Shown: piece by piece, positions 17,632 through 25,905 of the stretch | Layout of the letters: the number at the start of each line of letters is the position of its first letter | Numbering within the stretch: the stretch's first letter is position 1 | Source: Kordia sp. TARA_039_SRF | Lineage (GTDB): Bacteria > Bacteroidota > Bacteroidia > Flavobacteriales > Flavobacteriaceae | Direction: 5' to 3' | Assembly (NCBI GenBank): GCA_006383075.2 | Contig: SMNH02000002.1 | Coordinates: 507,127 to 571,126, forward strand | DNA length: 64,000 nucleotides | The notes under the pieces: model-generated | Databases searched by the model: none | What the model was told of the DNA's origin: nothing | The model's input: the letters and a program-made list of their open reading frames with translations, nothing else | Position numbers and translations under genes: made by a program

Positions 17632-18447
17632 ATGACTGCATTACAAAAAACCATTGAAAATGCTTGGGACAACCGAGATTTGTTAAAGAATGACGACACA
17701 CAAGCTGCCATTCGTAAGGTAATTGATTTATTAGACGTTGGAGAATTACGTGTTGCTGAACCAACTGCAGAAGGTTGGCAAGTAAACGAATGGGTAAAAA
17801 AAGCAGTTGTATTGTACTTTCCTATTCAAAAGATGGAAACCTTGGAAACGGGAATTTTTGAATTTCATGATAAAATTCCACTCAAAAAAGGGTACAAAGA
17901 AAAAGGAATTCGCGTAGTTCCACATGCCATTGCACGTCACGGAGCGTATGTGTCCAAAGGTGTAATTATGATGCCAAGTTATGTAAACATTGGCGCGTAT
18001 GTAGACGAAGGAACAATGGTAGATACGTGGGCAACGGTTGGAAGTTGTGCGCAAATTGGTAAAAACGTGCATTTATCTGGCGGCGTCGGAATTGGTGGTG
18101 TGTTAGAACCTTTGCAAGCGGCTCCAGTTATTATTGAAGACAATGCGTTTATTGGTTCACGTTGTATTGTGGTAGAAGGTGTTCGTGTGGAAGAAGAAGC
18201 GGTGCTTGGCGCAAATGTCGTATTGACAGCATCTACAAAAATTATTGATGTTACTGGTGACGAACCTGTGGAAAGAAAAGGAGTTGTTCCTGCGCGTTCG
18301 GTAGTAATTCCTGGAAGTTACACCAAAAAGTTCGCGGCGGGCGAATATCAAGTGCCATGTGCCTTAATCATCGGGAAACGTAAAGAAAGCACCAATAAAA
18401 AAACCTCTTTAAACGACGCGTTGCGCGAGCATGATGTAGCAGTGTAG
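17632..18447 (+). CDS. dapD: 2,3,4,5-tetrahydropyridine-2,6-dicarboxylate N-succinyltransferase
   Basis: 271 residues, the family's standard length. The middle of the protein is a left-handed beta-helix of hexapeptide repeats: HGAYVSKGVIMMPSYVNIGA, EGTMVDTWATVGSCAQIGKN, then HLSGGVGIGGVLEPLQAAPV. It transfers a succinyl group from succinyl-CoA to tetrahydrodipicolinate in the lysine and meso-diaminopimelate pathway, supplying peptidoglycan. Cytoplasmic trimer in known members. Monocistronic here. Confidence 0.97.
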   Translation: MTALQKTIENAWDNRDLLKNDDTQAAIRKVIDLLDVGELRVAEPTAEGWQVNEWVKKAVVLYFPIQKMETLETGIFEFHDKIPLKKGYKEKGIRVVPHAIARHGAYVSKGVIMMPSYVNIGAYVDEGTMVDTWATVGSCAQIGKNVHLSGGVGIGGVLEPLQAAPVIIEDNAFIGSRCIVVEGVRVEEEAVLGANVVLTASTKIIDVTGDEPVERKGVVPARSVVIPGSYTKKFAAGEYQVPCALIIGKRKESTNKKTSLNDALREHDVAV

Positions 18448-18464
18448 TTTTTTGGGTATTCACT

Positions 18465-18490
18465 TCGGCAGACTCAGTGTAAAGGTTTTA
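18465..18490 (+). repeat. single copy of the CACTTCGGCAGACTCAGTGT motif
   Basis: TTCACTTCGGCAGACTCAGT continues into GTAAAGGTTTTAGG. About 45 bases match the reverse complement of 25860-25905 almost throughout. It lies just after dapD. Confidence 0.8.
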
Positions 18491-18531
18491 GGTTGGTTTG
18501 ATTATCATTTACTATATACATCTTCAAAAGC

Positions 18532-18556
18532 TAGTCCGAGTTTGAAACTCGGACTA
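18532..18556. terminator. hairpin between converging genes
   Basis: TAGTCCGAG, loop TTTGAAA, CTCGGACTA: a perfect stem between dapD (plus) and the kinase gene (minus). It lacks a T run, so termination is inferred from position only. Confidence 0.45.
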
Positions 18557-18562
18557 TCCTAA

Positions 18563-19324
18563 CTACCGTTTTCGTTTCAAATATTTTTTCTTTAAATACT
18601 TTTTACGATTGATTTTTCGCTTAAAGTTTTGACTGTGTTTGAGTAATACATCTTGAACTTCGTGCAATTCTTTACGGGCGAGTTCTGCATAGCGTTTGCT
18701 GATGATGTGAATCATTAATTTAGACAACCATAAACGTTTTAGGTTTTCCATGCGTTTGTCCAAATTCATCGGTTCAAAGCGCATTCGATTTAAATCGATT
18801 AAGTAAAAATCGTATTCGTTTCCGTTCTTGACAATCAAGGTATTTCCTGGTGAATGATCTAAAAAATTGACGTTGTTTTCGTGTAATTGAAAACAGAATT
18901 CGGCAAATCGTTCCAAAATAAAACGACGATTTTCAAACAACGGATCGTGAATCAGCGCTCGAAAATCAAAATCGTAATCAATATGTGCGCTTACATAGTA
19001 ACTTTCTTTCAATCCGAAAGTGCTGTGATTTTCCACATACGCAATCGGAAACGGTGTTTTAATACCAAAAGACAATAACTTTTCAGCATACTCAAATGAG
19101 CGTTTTGCTTTGGAAGGTCGCAAAAACTTATATACAAAACTATTAAACAATTTTGGCACACGAAACGACTTGATATTAATCGTTTCATCATTCAATTCGA
19201 ACGATTTAATGACATTTCGTTCCCCTTTCGTTACATATTCTCCTTCCGTTTCAAAATCATGAATAAAACGCAAAATAGCAGCTTTCTGATTTTGATAGTT
19301 GGGATGAATGTGAACGACTTGCAT
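18563..19324 (-). CDS. Kdo/LPS-kinase-like protein
   Basis: 253 residues. The central part has a minimal eukaryotic-like kinase core: NVNFLDHSPGNTLIV corresponds to the HRDxxxxN catalytic loop (Asp, Asn), and FYLIDLNRMRFE to the DFG-like metal-binding Asp. This is the pattern of the WaaP/KdkA/InaA group that phosphorylates Kdo or heptose in LPS core. The C-terminus is strongly basic (INRKKYLKKKYLKRKR), fitting contact with the inner membrane. It opens the glycan block. The exact acceptor sugar cannot be assigned. Confidence 0.8.
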   Translation of the reverse strand: MQVVHIHPNYQNQKAAILRFIHDFETEGEYVTKGERNVIKSFELNDETINIKSFRVPKLFNSFVYKFLRPSKAKRSFEYAEKLLSFGIKTPFPIAYVENHSTFGLKESYYVSAHIDYDFDFRALIHDPLFENRRFILERFAEFCFQLHENNVNFLDHSPGNTLIVKNGNEYDFYLIDLNRMRFEPMNLDKRMENLKRLWLSKLMIHIISKRYAELARKELHEVQDVLLKHSQNFKRKINRKKYLKKKYLKRKR

Positions 19325-19341
19325 AGTTTTAGGATATTTTT

Positions 19342-19349
19342 CAAAGATA
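19342..19349 (-). promoter_or_regulatory. putative -7 box of the Kdo-kinase-like gene
   Basis: On the minus strand it reads TATCTTTG, 17 bases from the start codon at 19324. The -33 region is poorly matched. Confidence 0.45.
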
Positions 19350-19458
19350 TAGAAATCGCTTGATTAACATAAATTAGCTTTCAATTTTATTCGAATTAAA
19401 ATACACATTCAACTAATATATTTCGTGTATAATTCTAAATTACAGCTTCTTACTTTCA

Positions 19459-19677
19459 TTTTCTTTGCTCGCCCAAAGAAAACGAAACAAAAGAAATGGC
19501 GCTTTTCCAGAGGTGTTTTTAATTTTTCTTTTTAGGGAAAATTAAAACCGTAATAATTTTTTGAATTCTAAGTTTCTCGAGCTCTATTTTGTTTTCCAAA
19601 AAATTAAAATTAGCCCTATTTAAAATCTTTAAATAATATTCTCAAAAAATTATTACTACACTGCGGAAAAGAAAAAA
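19459..19677 (+). repeat. glycan-leader element, copy A
   Basis: It opens with the R1 hairpin (TTTTCTTTG/CAAAGAAAA), continues with AACAAAAGAAATGGC and CTTTTCCAGAGGTGTTTTTA up to AAAACCG (19544-19550), and after exactly 105 bases ends with CTACACTGCGGAAAAGAA (19656 on). Copy B on the minus strand (31413-31173) has the same parts, order and 105-base gap. Copy A lies upstream of the GT9 gene. Confidence 0.8.
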
Positions 19678-19817
19678 AACTTTTCTCCATTAACGAAAAA
19701 TGATAACTCACGTATTTAATTTTCACCACAAAAAAAACAAATACATGAAGTAAAATTTTAAGAACAGCCGAAAAAATAATATTTTGCACGCAACGCCTAG
19801 ATGCAACAATCATATTC

Positions 19818-20900
19818 ATGAAAAAAATATTAATTATACAGAACAAACGTATTGGAGATGTGCTGATTAGTTCTGTAATTGCCAATAATATTAAAAAACT
19901 ATTTCCCGAAAGTCGCGTAGATTTTATGGCGTACGATTTTACGAATGGCGTTTTAGAAAACAATCCGAATATTGACAGAATTATTCCGATTAATGAAAAG
20001 GAATTGAAAAAGATTCCAAATCTCATCAAAATGATTCGCAAAGTTCGGAAAGAACGCTACGACATTATTTTTGATCCGTATTCTAAGTTACAAAGTCGCT
20101 TGATTTGCTATTTTTCAAAAGCTCAATATCGCATCGGGAATAAACGAAAGCATAAAAAATTACCGCTTCCCTTCTACTCGCATCCTATCAATTTGTTAGA
20201 CGAAAAAACGCAGAATTGTGGTAAAGCGATTGAGGATAGAATCAACTTGATTACAAGTGTTTTCCCCCTAGAAAATCCAGATTATGAACCTAAAATCACA
20301 CTTCGTGAAGAAGAAAAAGTATATCCAAAATTAGAAGCGTATTCGAATCCTGTCATTATGTTGGGAATTTTGGGAAGTACGCCGCAAAAATCAATGCCGT
20401 ACGAATATATTGCTGAAATTGTGGATTATGTCGCGTCCAACTACAACGTGCATTTATTGTTTAATTATGCGCCGCATCAAAAAGCGGAAGCTGATAAAAT
20501 TTATGCGCTTTGTAAACATAAAGAAAGTATCATTTTGGATATTTACGAAGATAGTATTCGAGGTTTTATACGACTGATGAATGCTTGTGATTTGATGATT
20601 GCGAACGAAGGTGGTATTGTACACATTGCAAAAGCTTTGCAGAAACCAACGTTTACCATATTTTCACCGTATGTCAACAAAGATCATTGGGCGAGTTTTG
20701 AAGATGGAAAATTGCACGAATCCATTCATTTATTAGAAGAAAAACCAGATTTATTTGATACTTTTACGTTTGAAGAACGTAAGAAAATTGAGAACAATCC
20801 GCACGCGTTGTACAAACAATTAACGCCCAAAATGATTATTCCGAAGTTGGAAAAGTTTCTAACCATACACTTAAAAAAATCGCATGAATCTACTAGATAA
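19818..20900 (+). CDS. GT9 family glycosyltransferase (heptosyltransferase-like)
   Basis: 360 residues. The N-terminus KKILIIQNKRIGDVLISS is the first strand and glycine-rich turn of the GT-B heptosyltransferase family, and MIANEGGIVHIAKALQKPTF carries the conserved donor-site segment. Such enzymes add heptose (or another sugar) to the LPS inner core at the cytoplasmic face of the inner membrane. The gene overlaps the following methyltransferase gene by 17 bases, so they form one unit. A long repeat element lies in its leader. The sugar is not determined. Confidence 0.88.
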   Translation: MKKILIIQNKRIGDVLISSVIANNIKKLFPESRVDFMAYDFTNGVLENNPNIDRIIPINEKELKKIPNLIKMIRKVRKERYDIIFDPYSKLQSRLICYFSKAQYRIGNKRKHKKLPLPFYSHPINLLDEKTQNCGKAIEDRINLITSVFPLENPDYEPKITLREEEKVYPKLEAYSNPVIMLGILGSTPQKSMPYEYIAEIVDYVASNYNVHLLFNYAPHQKAEADKIYALCKHKESIILDIYEDSIRGFIRLMNACDLMIANEGGIVHIAKALQKPTFTIFSPYVNKDHWASFEDGKLHESIHLLEEKPDLFDTFTFEERKKIENNPHALYKQLTPKMIIPKLEKFLTIHLKKSHESTR

Positions 20901-21456
20901 ATTTCATAACTGGCGCCGAAAACAACGCTGGAACAAGCAATACCGAAAAGGTCGCTGGGACAATTTGCGCAATCCGATTGAAGCAGAGCGTTACTACACA
21001 ATTATGAGATTTATTGAACAATACGGAAAGTCGCAACCGAGTATTTTGGATTTAGGTGCTGGCGAAGGTGTGTTGAATGAATACTTAGACGACGAAATTT
21101 TCAGTTATTTTATGGGCGTCGATTTTTCAGAAGTTTCCATTCAAAAGGCAAAAGCTAGAGGTTTTTCAAAAGCAGAATTTATCACAGCAGATATTCATAA
21201 TTTTACACCTCCACAAAAGTTTGATGTCATCATTTTTAATGAAGCGTTTTATTATGTACACGAATCTGAAAAGCAAAACGTGCTCGACAGAATGTTAGCG
21301 CATTTAAACGACAACGGAATTTTAATCGTGTCCATTTACCGCGAAGGTATTGGTTGCTGGGAATATTTTGACAAACTAAAACAACTAGATTTTACTACCG
21401 TAACTACCGAAAACGAGAAAACCTATTGGAAGATTGGGGTTTTTGATGGGTGTTAG
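20884..21456 (+). CDS. class I SAM-dependent methyltransferase
   Basis: 190 residues. Motif I is ILDLGAGEGVLNEYL, motif II the acidic end of YFMGVDFSEVSIQKA, and FDVIIFNEAFYYV is motif IV. This is the Methyltransf_11-like Rossmann core, short at both ends. It starts inside the GT9 gene (17-base overlap), so it probably acts on the same pathway, perhaps on a glycan or lipid-linked sugar. The target is unknown. Cytoplasmic. Confidence 0.85.
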   Translation: MNLLDKFHNWRRKQRWNKQYRKGRWDNLRNPIEAERYYTIMRFIEQYGKSQPSILDLGAGEGVLNEYLDDEIFSYFMGVDFSEVSIQKAKARGFSKAEFITADIHNFTPPQKFDVIIFNEAFYYVHESEKQNVLDRMLAHLNDNGILIVSIYREGIGCWEYFDKLKQLDFTTVTTENEKTYWKIGVFDGC

Positions 21457-21826
21457 TTTTTGGGTGTTTGGTTTTGGGTGTTGGATTTTAGTTGTTAGAA
21501 TTTTTCAAACAGCTCGCAAGAAGACAAAAAATCGTACATCAAAAATCTACAATCGTTAATCGTACATCATATAGATTCCTGTCTACACAGGAATGGCAAA
21601 TTGTAACTCAAACGTCATGCTAAACTTGATTCAGCAGCACACAATAAGGAAGGAGTTTTAGGTTTTAGGATTTCTTTGAAACGTCCTTACGAGGAAGAAT
21701 GACGAAGTAATCTGTTCATTGAAAAAACTAAAATATTGCTTTGATTGAAACAGATTGCCACGAATTTCTGCCAAAATTCTCGCAAAGACGAATCAAAAAA
21801 ATCGTACATCATCAATCGTACATCAA
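21457..21826. other. intergenic region dense in dispersed repeats
   Basis: No gene. It contains a hairpin ATTCCTGTCTACACAGGAAT (21573-21592), one GCTGAATCAAGTT-type element on the minus strand (21601-21650), and two facing copies of a CGTC..TGCGAGGAA..GAAGCAATCTGTT-type element (21682-21716 plus, 21749-21798 minus). Confidence 0.7.
21682..21798. repeat. inverted pair of a CGTCATTGCGAGGA-type element
   Basis: The left arm contains CGTCCTTACGAGGAAG and GAAGTAATCTGTT; the right arm contains AACAGATTGCCACGAA and TCTCGCAAAGACG, which is the same order read from the other strand. About 30 bases separate them. This resembles a REP-type palindromic unit. Confidence 0.6.
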
Positions 21827-22387
21827 TCACGTTCTAATAATCTTAATCTCTCCATTGGAACGCAATTGTATAATGGTAGACGGTTTTGCAGCTTTTTTGG
21901 TGTCTTTTAAATTCACAATATAATCTACGCGATTTTTGACTTCATTGCTGATTTCATCAAAACTTTTTGGTGTGGGTTGTCCGCTCATATTCGCAGAAGT
22001 AGATACGATAGGACGCTTAAATTTACGCAACAATTTTTGACAAAACTTATCATCAGGAATACGGATGGCAAGTGTATTATCGGCGGCGACTAAGTTTTTG
22101 GCAATTCCCACAGGATTGTCATAAATAATCGTTGTTGGTTTGTCAACAGCTTCCAACAAATCATAGGCAATTTCGGGAACTTCTTCAATAAAACGTTCTA
22201 GCATACGCGTATCGCTTACCAAACAAATCAACGCTTTGCTTTCTTCCCTGTTTTTTACATCATAAATCTTTTGAACGGCTGCTGGATTTGTAGCATCGCA
22301 ACCCAATCCCCAAACCGTATCCGTTGGGTATAAAATCGTGTTTCCCAACTGTAATTGTGCTAAGGTTTTTTCAATTTCTTCGTTCAT
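21827..22387 (-). CDS. L-threonylcarbamoyladenylate synthase (Sua5/YciO/YrdC family)
   Basis: 186 residues. It makes threonylcarbamoyl-AMP from threonine, bicarbonate and ATP, the first step of the t6A37 modification of ANN-decoding tRNAs. Landmarks are YPTDTVWGLGCDATNPAAV, KNREESKALICLV with the ATP-binding lysines, and RPIVSTSANMSGQPTP. The short form without the Sua5 C-terminal domain suggests TsaC/YciO type. Its ATG overlaps the TGA of the upstream glycosyltransferase gene (ATGA), an unexpected pairing with a glycan gene. Confidence 0.93.
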   Translation of the reverse strand: MNEEIEKTLAQLQLGNTILYPTDTVWGLGCDATNPAAVQKIYDVKNREESKALICLVSDTRMLERFIEEVPEIAYDLLEAVDKPTTIIYDNPVGIAKNLVAADNTLAIRIPDDKFCQKLLRKFKRPIVSTSANMSGQPTPKSFDEISNEVKNRVDYIVNLKDTKKAAKPSTIIQLRSNGEIKIIRT

Positions 22388-23292
22388 GAATCAAATCGAA
22401 TTTGCTGTTGTTGTTTTAATGATTGTGATAAATGTGCGCCTTTCCAAACCAACGAAAGCATAAACCACTTTTTTGGTTTTACGAGAAAGCTCAGACAAAA
22501 ATACGCCTGAATGAAAAGATATTTTAGGTATGAATAATTTTTTTTAATCACGTACAAATGTGAAATCATGCCTTCTTTGCTTATCGTTTTGGAAACACCT
22601 GTACTCACACCTTGATAGTGCAAAATTTTTGCTTCAGGCACTAAAACACTGGTGTAACCGGCTTTTCGCAAACGGAAACAGATGTCCATTTCTTCAAAAT
22701 AGAGAAAAATATTTGTGTCAAATCCGCCAACATGTTCAAAAGCTTCGCGTCTAAAAAACATAAACGCACCATTGACAAAATTGACCGTAACAGGCTCCGT
22801 ATATTCTTTTTTGCGTTTTGGAAATTGCTTAGACCAATTTTTCTCTAAAAAGCTTCTTCCCAACAATAACTTCCGAATGCCTTTATCGTGATCAAATGAA
22901 ATCACGTGCTTTTGATGTTCGTCGTAGTTTTGCGCAGTTGAAACACCTACTTCTGGATGTTTTTCCATATAATCAAACAAAATTGACAAACCATCGTTGA
23001 GCAACATTGCGTCGTTATTCAAAAACAAGATATATTTTCCATTAGTAAATTGCGCGCCAAACATATTTCCGCCACCAAAACCAGTGTTAATCACGCTTCT
23101 ATGCAAAGAAATTCCAGCTTGCTGTGGAAAGTTGTTTTTCAAATGAGCAAAATCGCTTGACTTGGAATTGTTGTCTACCACCACAATTTCGTATGACAAT
23201 GAGGTGTTCGTATATTTTACCACGGAATCGATACATTCCAAGGTATATTTTGCCGTGTTGTAATTGATGATAACTATGGAAATATCCTTCAT
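22384..23292 (-). CDS. GT2 family glycosyltransferase
   Basis: 302 residues. The GT-A fold is clear: VVIINYNTAKYTLECIDSV, then VVVDNNSKSSD, the metal-binding region in YILFLNNDAML, and IFLYFEEMDICFRLRKAGY with the ED motif of rhamnosyl/galactofuranosyl-type GT2 enzymes. It transfers a sugar from a nucleotide donor at the cytoplasmic membrane face. Sua5 follows with a four-base overlap. A minus-strand TAGTTTTG box (23309-23316) lies upstream, facing the promoter of the plus-strand methyltransferase gene. Confidence 0.9.
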   Translation of the reverse strand: MKDISIVIINYNTAKYTLECIDSVVKYTNTSLSYEIVVVDNNSKSSDFAHLKNNFPQQAGISLHRSVINTGFGGGNMFGAQFTNGKYILFLNNDAMLLNDGLSILFDYMEKHPEVGVSTAQNYDEHQKHVISFDHDKGIRKLLLGRSFLEKNWSKQFPKRKKEYTEPVTVNFVNGAFMFFRREAFEHVGGFDTNIFLYFEEMDICFRLRKAGYTSVLVPEAKILHYQGVSTGVSKTISKEGMISHLYVIKKNYSYLKYLFIQAYFCLSFLVKPKKWFMLSLVWKGAHLSQSLKQQQQIRFDS

Positions 23293-23308
23293 AAGTAGAG
23301 TAATTACA

Positions 23309-23346
23309 CAAAACTACATAATTTTAGGTTGAATTTTATACTTTTG
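23309..23346. promoter_or_regulatory. divergent promoter boxes
   Basis: TAGTTTTG on the minus strand (23309-23316) for the GT2 gene, and TACTTTTG on the plus strand (23339-23346) for the methyltransferase gene. Both match TAnnTTTG; start codons lie 17 and 21 bases away. Confidence 0.55.
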
Positions 23347-23366
23347 CGAAAACACAAATTACAATT

Positions 23367-23963
23367 ATGGGACTTCGCTCACGATTTAAGAAATACCTTT
23401 TACACAAAAGGTTACCGATAGAAACGTATGAACCTATCAAAAAGACGAAACCTGAAAACATCAAAGAAATGGTGACGGCGTGGAAAGGTCTTGAATTGAT
23501 TATTGAAGATATTTTAGAGCGCTTCAATATCGGTCGCGATTCTTGTATTGAATTTGGTGTGGAATTTGGCTATTCTGCAGTAGTTTTTTCTAACTTTTTT
23601 AAAGAAGTAAAAGGAATTGATATTTTTATCGGAGATGAGCATACCGACCATAAAGGTGATCATTATGAAGCTACCAAAGCGTCGTTAGCCGAATATAATA
23701 ATATTGAACTTATCAAATCCGATTACCGCGATTGGATTGCGAATGATGACAAACAATACAATTTTTCTCATGTAGATATTGTCCACAATTACAAAGAAAC
23801 CTACGAATGCGGTTTATGGGCGGCGCAACACAGTGAATGCACTATTTTTCACGATACCGAAAGTTTCCCTGAAGTACGCAGAGCGGTGATTGATATTGCA
23901 AAAGCAACAGGAAAACGCGTGTACAACTATCCACATTGCAACGGATTGGGAATTATTGTGTAA
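23367..23963 (+). CDS. putative class I SAM methyltransferase
   Basis: 198 residues. SCIEFGVEFGYSAVVFSNFF resembles motif I, EVKGIDIFIGDEHTDHKGDH the acidic-loop region, and VDIVHNYKETYECGLWAAQH with IFHDTESFPEVRRAV the later motifs of the Methyltransf_24 group. It lies in the glycan block next to a glycosyltransferase-like gene, 6 bases away, and is likely co-transcribed with it. The acceptor is unknown; a sugar O-methyltransferase is possible but unproven. Confidence 0.65.
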   Translation: MGLRSRFKKYLLHKRLPIETYEPIKKTKPENIKEMVTAWKGLELIIEDILERFNIGRDSCIEFGVEFGYSAVVFSNFFKEVKGIDIFIGDEHTDHKGDHYEATKASLAEYNNIELIKSDYRDWIANDDKQYNFSHVDIVHNYKETYECGLWAAQHSECTIFHDTESFPEVRRAVIDIAKATGKRVYNYPHCNGLGIIV

Positions 23964-23969
23964 TTTCTC

Positions 23970-24923
23970 TTGAAATCTTCTAAAAAAATACTTGTCATTG
24001 CGCCTTTTGCCTTCGGGTACACAGCGCATATCCACAAAGCGTTGCAACAATACCCAAACGTTGAAGCGTCTATTTTATATTTGGACAAACCTGCGTTTCA
24101 GTATAAAAATGCGCTTCACAAAGCACAAAATTTTTTCTCGAAATTAGCATTGGGGAAGAACTTAAAAAAAAGCTTTGTTTCCAAACGTATCAAAGCGTCA
24201 GTTCGTGAATTGGGACAGCAAGATATCGTTTTTATCATTCGTCCTGATATATTGTCGGATGCGATGTTGCAATTCATAAAGAATCACACAGAAAAATTTA
24301 TTGCGTATTATTACGACAGCACACGTCGCTTTCCGCGAAAAGTGGACATTATGCCGTTTTTTGACAAGATATATAGCTACGACCGATTGGATGTTGATAA
24401 GTACGATTTAGAATTTTTGACGAATTATATTTTTGAAGAAAGCAATCACGCGGAATTTGACTATCAATTTTTTAATATTTCTACGAACGATTACCGTTTT
24501 CCACTGCTTGAAAATTTAGCAAAATATCTAAAAGAAAACGCTTGGAGTTATACCATTCAAGTCTATAACGGAAGTGAAATGCCCGCGGAATATGTAGAAA
24601 TCATCACTACACAAAAATCCATTCAAGAAGTTTCACAATTGATTCAAAAGGCAAAGATTATTGTAGAAATTCAGCGTACAGAGCAAGTCGGTTTATCGTT
24701 CCGTATCTTTGAAGCATTGGGACATCGTAAAAAACTCATCACAACCAATAAAGACATTGTAAATTACGATTTTTACCATCCGCAAAACATTCTTGTTGTG
24801 GATGAACATGCTATTGAAATTCCAGAAGATTTCGTGACGTCTCCTTATGTAGAAATCGACGAAAAGATTCTTTCCAAATACAAAATAGAAAATTGGGTAC
24901 AACCGATTTTTGAATTGAAGTGA
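23970..24923 (+). CDS. glycosyltransferase-like protein of the glycan block
   Basis: 317 residues from a TTG at 23970; no ATG lies near the N-terminus and the first strand (KKILVIAPFAFGYTAHIHKA) needs this start. The layout suggests a GT-B-type fold: an N-terminal Rossmann half, then AKIIVEIQRTEQVGLSFRIF and EALGHRKKLITTNKDI in the donor-binding half, similar to CgeB/GT-1-like enzymes. The stop codon lies inside the left arm of the large palindrome at 24916-25078. Substrate unknown; a glycosyltransferase call is moderate. Confidence 0.6.
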   Translation: MKSSKKILVIAPFAFGYTAHIHKALQQYPNVEASILYLDKPAFQYKNALHKAQNFFSKLALGKNLKKSFVSKRIKASVRELGQQDIVFIIRPDILSDAMLQFIKNHTEKFIAYYYDSTRRFPRKVDIMPFFDKIYSYDRLDVDKYDLEFLTNYIFEESNHAEFDYQFFNISTNDYRFPLLENLAKYLKENAWSYTIQVYNGSEMPAEYVEIITTQKSIQEVSQLIQKAKIIVEIQRTEQVGLSFRIFEALGHRKKLITTNKDIVNYDFYHPQNILVVDEHAIEIPEDFVTSPYVEIDEKILSKYKIENWVQPIFELK

Positions 24924-25078
24924 TTTAAACTTTTTGTTTTGTAGCGAAAATTATAGAATTTTTGACCTGATGAAGCCTTTTTTGAGTAGCATAGCCGTAG
25001 CTACGTTAAGAAAAAAAGTCAAAATCAGGGCGAAACAAGATAAATTTGCAGCCATAAGAAAAAGTTTAAATCACTTCA
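24916..25078. repeat. large palindromic element
   Basis: The outer arms TGAAGTGATTTAAACTTTTT (24916-24935) and its perfect reverse complement (25059-25078) enclose about 120 bases. An inner hairpin (GTAGC ATAGCCGTA GCTAC) sits near the centre. Further partly matching stretches continue inward (TGTTTCG/CGAAAC-like). The left arm includes the stop codon of the upstream gene. Confidence 0.85.
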
Positions 25079-25160
25079 TTGTAAAAAAAGAGGTCTTCAG
25101 AAAATAGTACATTTCTAAAAACCTCCTTCACTTTAAAAACTAAATAATTGATATTTTCAG

Positions 25161-25754
25161 TTATTGCAGCGTATAGGTAATTACAGCGCCACCTTGGTAA
25201 TTTTCGGTACTTCCATCTGGCTGGAGAATCGGATTGTCAGGGAAAAAGAAGCCTTCAAAAGGAAAATTGAATGTCAATGATTGATTGTCATCAGAAAGCG
25301 TTCCCGAAAAGAGAAAGTTACCATTAAAACAGTAATTGATGGTGTTGCCATCTTGCGTATAGTTTACCAATAAACCATCGCCAATCAAACAATTGATTAA
25401 TTGCGAAAGGTTTCCATTTCCATCATCCATTACTTGAAACATTACATTATTCAAAGTCGGGTTTTTCGTTCTAAAGTCTGTTCCAAACACCAAAGGATCT
25501 GCCTGACAGTTATATTCATCTTCTAATTCTGTGGAATACACGCCGTCATTATTTCCGTCTATTGGACTTTCAATAACAAAGCTGGTACGTTGCCATGTGG
25601 TTCCCATGATATCAGGTGTGGTAGTGACATCAATCACACATTCTGGCTCCGTCTGATTGTTAGCTGCTTGTTGAGTTAAATCAGATGCTACATCGTCTAC
25701 GCTACAGGCTAAAAAAGTTATCAAAACAAATAAACTCAGTACACATTTTTTCAT
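25161..25754 (-). CDS. putative lipoprotein
   Basis: 197 residues. MKKCVLSLFVLITFLAC is a lipoprotein signal with Cys17, followed by an acidic/polar linker (SVDDVASDLTQQ). The body has W-x-R/T segments and a repeated 'DGNNDGVYSTELEDEYNC' region resembling calcium-binding DxNxDG loops. This layout is common in Bacteroidota lipocalin-like lipoproteins, but I do not recognise the family. Probably outer-membrane anchored; function unknown. Confidence 0.7.
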   Translation of the reverse strand: MKKCVLSLFVLITFLACSVDDVASDLTQQAANNQTEPECVIDVTTTPDIMGTTWQRTSFVIESPIDGNNDGVYSTELEDEYNCQADPLVFGTDFRTKNPTLNNVMFQVMDDGNGNLSQLINCLIGDGLLVNYTQDGNTINYCFNGNFLFSGTLSDDNQSLTFNFPFEGFFFPDNPILQPDGSTENYQGGAVITYTLQ

Positions 25755-25859
25755 AAAATACAGTTTTAATTATATTATTAAGATGTCAGTTTGCTTAAAA
25801 GGTTGCGTGTTTTTTTTGGAATCAAGATTCAGGATTCAAGAGTCAAGATTCAAGACAGA

Positions 25860-25905
25860 AAACACCTAAAACCTTTACACTGAGCTTGCCGAAGTGAACA
25901 CCTAA
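25860..25905 (-). repeat. single copy of the CACTTCGGCAAGCTCAGTGT motif
   Basis: The reverse strand reads TTCACTTCGGCAAGCTCAGT then GTAAAGGTTTTAGG, nearly identical over 45 bases to 18462-18506. It lies at the 3' end of the GT4 gene. Confidence 0.8.

Larger units (their letters stand above)
19325..19817. other. intergenic region with dispersed leader element
   Basis: No gene is supported. It contains a minus-strand TATCTTTG box for the kinase gene (19342-19349) and the long element at 19459-19677 shared with 31173-31413. The rest is AT-rich and unremarkable. Confidence 0.7.

Noticed and set aside
19616-20041. 141-codon minus-strand ORF overlapping the GT9 start
   Set aside because: The hydrophobic run comes from reverse reading of AT-rich DNA; the GT9 frame on the plus strand has the family motifs.
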